A DNA stretch of 7,419 bases from an uncultured Solirubrobacter sp. (GTDB lineage Bacteria > Actinomycetota > Thermoleophilia > Solirubrobacterales > Solirubrobacteraceae), in the NCBI GenBank assembly GCA_937871635.1, contig CALMNS010000301.1:1-7419 (forward strand). The letters run 5' to 3'. A program made the translations under genes and the position numbers. Below, in pieces: positions 5,966-7,419 of this stretch (position 1 is the stretch's first letter; the number at the start of each line of letters is the position of its first letter). The notes under the pieces are model-generated. The model saw only the letters and a program-made list of their open reading frames with translations, searched no databases and was not told where the DNA came from.

Positions 5966-6996
5966 CCTGCGCTCCTCTCCTCAAGCCACTCGACGATCTC
6001 CGGCCAGATCTCCGCGCGGGCCTTCGACCCCGCCATGAGGCCGATGTGCCCCCCGGGCCGGTCCAGGTGGGTGACGTCCTCGCTCGAGACGAGCTCGAGC
6101 AGCGGCAGGGTCCCCTCGCGCGGGGCGATGTGGTCCGCGCCGGCCGTGACGACGAGCAGCGGACGCTCGATCCGCCCCAGGTCGACGCGGCGGCCCCTCA
6201 ACCGCAGCGTGCCCCGGGCGAGCCGGTTCTCCTTGTACATCCAGACGATCCACTCCCGATAGGCCTTCGCCGGGAACGGCGGATTGTCGGCGACCCACTT
6301 GGCCATCGCCTGATAGGCCTCGCGGTTGGCCTCGCCGCGGCGGACCTGCTGCCACAGCTTGCGGTAGGTCGTCCAGTAGTTCGTCACCGGCTTCATCAGC
6401 TTGTTGGCCCAGTCGACCCCCGCGCCGGGGATGGCCGGCATCGCGTCGGCGACCGCGTCGGCGTCGAACGCGTCGCGGCCCACCCACTGCTCGTACAGCG
6501 ACCCCTGGGTGTCGACCGGCGTGGTCAGCAGGACGAGGTTGCGCACGCGCGGGTCGGACTCGAGCGCCGCGTACATCGCGCACAGCGCCCCACCGATGCA
6601 CCAGCCGAGCAGCGTCACGGGCTGGCCGCCGGCCGCCCGCGAGCACTCGCGGATCCCCCAGGCGAGCTCGTCGCAGATGTACTCGGCGAGGCCCATGTCG
6701 GCGTCCTCCTCGTCGGGCTCCCCCCAGTCGAGCAGGAAGACGTCGAACCCCTCCTCGAGCAGGTGCTCGACGAACGAGTAGCCCGGCCGCAGGTCGAAGA
6801 CCTGGGGCCGGTTGATCAGCGCGAAAACCAGGAGCACCGGGACGGCGTGGCGGCGCGACGAGGACCGGTAGCGGTACAGAGTCGTCTTGCGGTGGGTCCA
6901 GACGACCTCGCGCGGCGAGCGCCCGATCTCCGCGTCGTCCGTGGTGAGGACGATGTTGGTGAACTCGAGGGCGGCGAGCGGAAGCGGCCGGCTCAC
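5962..6996 (-). CDS. phaC: poly(3-hydroxyalkanoate) synthase, class III-type PhaC
   Basis: This 344-residue alpha/beta-hydrolase-fold polymerase joins (R)-3-hydroxyacyl-CoA units into polyester at the granule surface, releasing CoA. The lipase-like box is G131-W-C133-I-G135 with the nucleophile Cys133. Asp288 (in AGADHIAP) and His317 (in PGGHIGL) complete the triad. The Cys-Asp and Asp-His spacings (155 and 29) closely match class III synthase from Allochromatium (Cys149, Asp302, His331). Other family landmarks are the TTLYRY strand (38-43), INRPQVFDLRPG (61-72), FLLDWGEP (87-94) and TTPVD (158-162). It lacks the roughly 200-residue N-terminal extension of class I/II enzymes, so it probably needs a partner subunit. 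The GTG start at 6996 lies 4 bases after the stop of the small coiled-coil gene. It has only a weak AAGAAGAAG-like Shine-Dalgarno, so coupled initiation is likely. Its stop overlaps the phaB start. Confidence 0.92.
   Translation of the reverse strand: MSRPLPLAALEFTNIVLTTDDAEIGRSPREVVWTHRKTTLYRYRSSSRRHAVPVLLVFALINRPQVFDLRPGYSFVEHLLEEGFDVFLLDWGEPDEEDADMGLAEYICDELAWGIRECSRAAGGQPVTLLGWCIGGALCAMYAALESDPRVRNLVLLTTPVDTQGSLYEQWVGRDAFDADAVADAMPAIPGAGVDWANKLMKPVTNYWTTYRKLWQQVRRGEANREAYQAMAKWVADNPPFPAKAYREWIVWMYKENRLARGTLRLRGRRVDLGRIERPLLVVTAGADHIAPREGTLPLLELVSSEDVTHLDRPGGHIGLMAGSKARAEIWPEIVEWLEERSAG
5972..5980 (-). promoter_or_regulatory. ribosome binding site of phaB
   Basis: GGAGAGGAG on the minus strand carries two GGAG cores, the nearer one six bases before the ATG at 5965. 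It supports the ATG that overlaps the phaC stop over internal alternatives, and it lies within phaC codons. Confidence 0.65.
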
Positions 6997-7000
6997 GGGC

Positions 7001-7303
7001 TCACGGCTTCTTCTTGCGCTGGACGCGCAGCTCGTCCTGCAGCGCTTCGACCTCCTGGAGCACGCGCTCGAGCTTGTCCTCCGTGCGGGCGAGCTGCCGC
7101 GACAGCGCGACCACGTCGCGCCGGCCGGCGATGCGCAGGTTGCGCACCGCCAGGTCCGCGACGTCGCTGCCGAGCCGCATGAGCGCGACGGCGTTGCCGG
7201 CTGCGAGGGCGAGCACCTCGCCGAACGACTCGCGCGCCACCAGCTTCTCCATCGCGTGCGCGAAGCGTGCCTCGGCGCTCTCGAGTGCGCTGTCCTGAGC
7301 CAC
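7001..7303 (-). CDS. small coiled-coil protein, candidate PHA synthase subunit (PhaE/PhaR-like) or phasin
   Basis: This soluble protein of 100 residues has no signal peptide. Residues about 5-58 look like amphipathic helices (ESFGEVLALAAGNAVALMRL). After a short break (IAGRRDV, 58-64) comes a heptad-rich coiled coil (about 65-93, with LSRQLARTEDKLERVLQEVE) and a basic KKK tail. The layout of a helical region, a polar turn with R-x-DV, then a coiled coil ending in a basic tail is seen in phasins and in PhaE/PhaR, the obligatory partners of class III/IV synthases. PhaE is usually over 180 residues and Bacillus PhaR somewhat under 200, so this would be a minimal version. The stop is 4 bases before the phaC GTG, which strongly suggests a shared function. 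The GTG at 7303 is the only start after an in-frame TGA; an ATG at codon 18 is an alternative. No good Shine-Dalgarno is visible. The gene is real with fair confidence; the partner role is inferred. Confidence 0.75.
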   Translation of the reverse strand: MAQDSALESAEARFAHAMEKLVARESFGEVLALAAGNAVALMRLGSDVADLAVRNLRIAGRRDVVALSRQLARTEDKLERVLQEVEALQDELRVQRKKKP

Positions 7304-7329
7304 GGCAGCTAACTGCCCGCCGAGCGGGC
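7304..7329 (-). promoter_or_regulatory. two overlapping inverted repeats abutting the start of the small coiled-coil gene
   Basis: GGCAG (7304-7308) and CTGCC (7313-7317) form a perfect 5-bp palindrome with a 4-base centre, directly touching the GTG start. GCCCGC (7315-7320) and GCGGGC (7324-7329) form a perfect 6-bp stem with a 3-base loop. They share 7315-7317, so an RNA could form only one fully at a time. The first covers the position where a Shine-Dalgarno would be. It may be an operator for the XRE protein, a translational control structure, or chance in GC-rich DNA. Confidence 0.35.
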
Positions 7330-7336
7330 GGACTAC

Positions 7337-7419
7337 TCAGTATCCGGGCCGGATTGCGGGCGGCCGCTCCGGGGCGGCGGCCTTCGCCGCGGCCAGCGAC
7401 GTGGCGCGGACCCTCCCGC
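7337..7419 (-). CDS. possible C-terminal end of an upstream operon gene (partial)
   Basis: On the minus strand one frame is open from the window edge (first full codon at 7417) to a TGA at 7337-7339, giving 26 residues that end in AAAPERPPAIRPGY. The codons are G/C-rich at the third position, and an Ala/Pro-rich tail is plausible. It would end 33 bases before the small coiled-coil gene, fitting the tight operon spacing. The plus strand is also open here but shows no start. The product cannot be named. Confidence 0.35.
   Translation of the reverse strand, partial: GRVRATSLAAAKAAAPERPPAIRPGY

Noticed and set aside
4806..5984. Extended 392-residue version of the XRE protein
   Set aside because: Upstream of the GTG at 5147 the frame is an Arg/Gly-rich antiphase reading of phaB. 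The homologous HTH region and the GTGA overlap fit the 113-residue form.
5216..6262. Plus-strand open frame (348 codons) across phaB and phaC
   Set aside because: It is antisense to two enzymes with full catalytic motifs, and its translation is low-complexity Arg/Asp/Leu-rich.
6046..7182. Plus-strand open frame (378 codons) opposite phaC and the small coiled-coil gene
   Set aside because: It is a GC-rich shadow of phaC with no recognisable domain; it crosses the tight phaC/small-gene junction.
1..7419. CRISPR array, tRNA, rRNA, insertion sequence or phage genes
   Set aside because: I saw no spaced direct repeats, no tRNA-like cloverleaf or CCA end, and no transposase or integrase motifs. 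The only repeats are the short ones listed.

Overview
The window is very GC-rich bacterial DNA with strong G/C preference at third codon positions, frequent GTG starts and dense, overlapping genes. The gene content suggests a high-GC actinobacterium: a two-domain ThyX-family protein, a short class III-type PHA synthase, and a small XRE regulator of a type seen in Actinobacteria. A member of the Thermoleophilia (Solirubrobacterales-like) is my best guess. This rests on recollection of protein families, not on a marker gene in the window.

Layout. Bases 1-54 may hold the last codons of an upstream + strand gene. Bases 101-1699 (+) encode a 532-residue tandem ThyX-like (FAD-dependent thymidylate synthase family) protein. 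It converges on a 12-helix MFS transporter of the YbjJ-like type (1749-2972, -). Bases 2973-3234 are non-coding and carry a long, almost continuous hairpin (3126-3189). From 3235 to 7303 the minus strand holds a compact five-gene operon. In transcription order it encodes a 100-residue coiled-coil protein (candidate PHA synthase subunit or phasin), PHA synthase phaC, an SDR acetoacetyl-CoA reductase (phaB/fabG type), a 113-residue XRE regulator, and an AMP-forming acyl-CoA synthetase. The right edge (7337-7419, -) may be the tail of one more upstream gene of this operon.

How the genes work together. The minus-strand operon is a polyhydroxyalkanoate (PHA) module. The ligase could activate free acids to CoA thioesters, the SDR would make (R)-3-hydroxyacyl-CoA, and PhaC would polymerise it. 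The small coiled-coil protein fits the place of the PhaE/PhaR partner that class III/IV synthases need. The XRE protein is well placed to be the local regulator. Three junctions are 4-base overlaps (ATGA, GTGA, ATGA) and one is a 4-base gap, so all five products are probably translationally coupled. No beta-ketothiolase (phaA) and no depolymerase is in the window.

The points most worth a second look are: the tandem ThyX protein, whose two halves have each lost a different part of the RHRx7S signature; the very short PhaE/PhaR-like protein; the XRE gene buried inside the operon; the 3126-3189 hairpin; and the two overlapping hairpins abutting the first complete operon gene.
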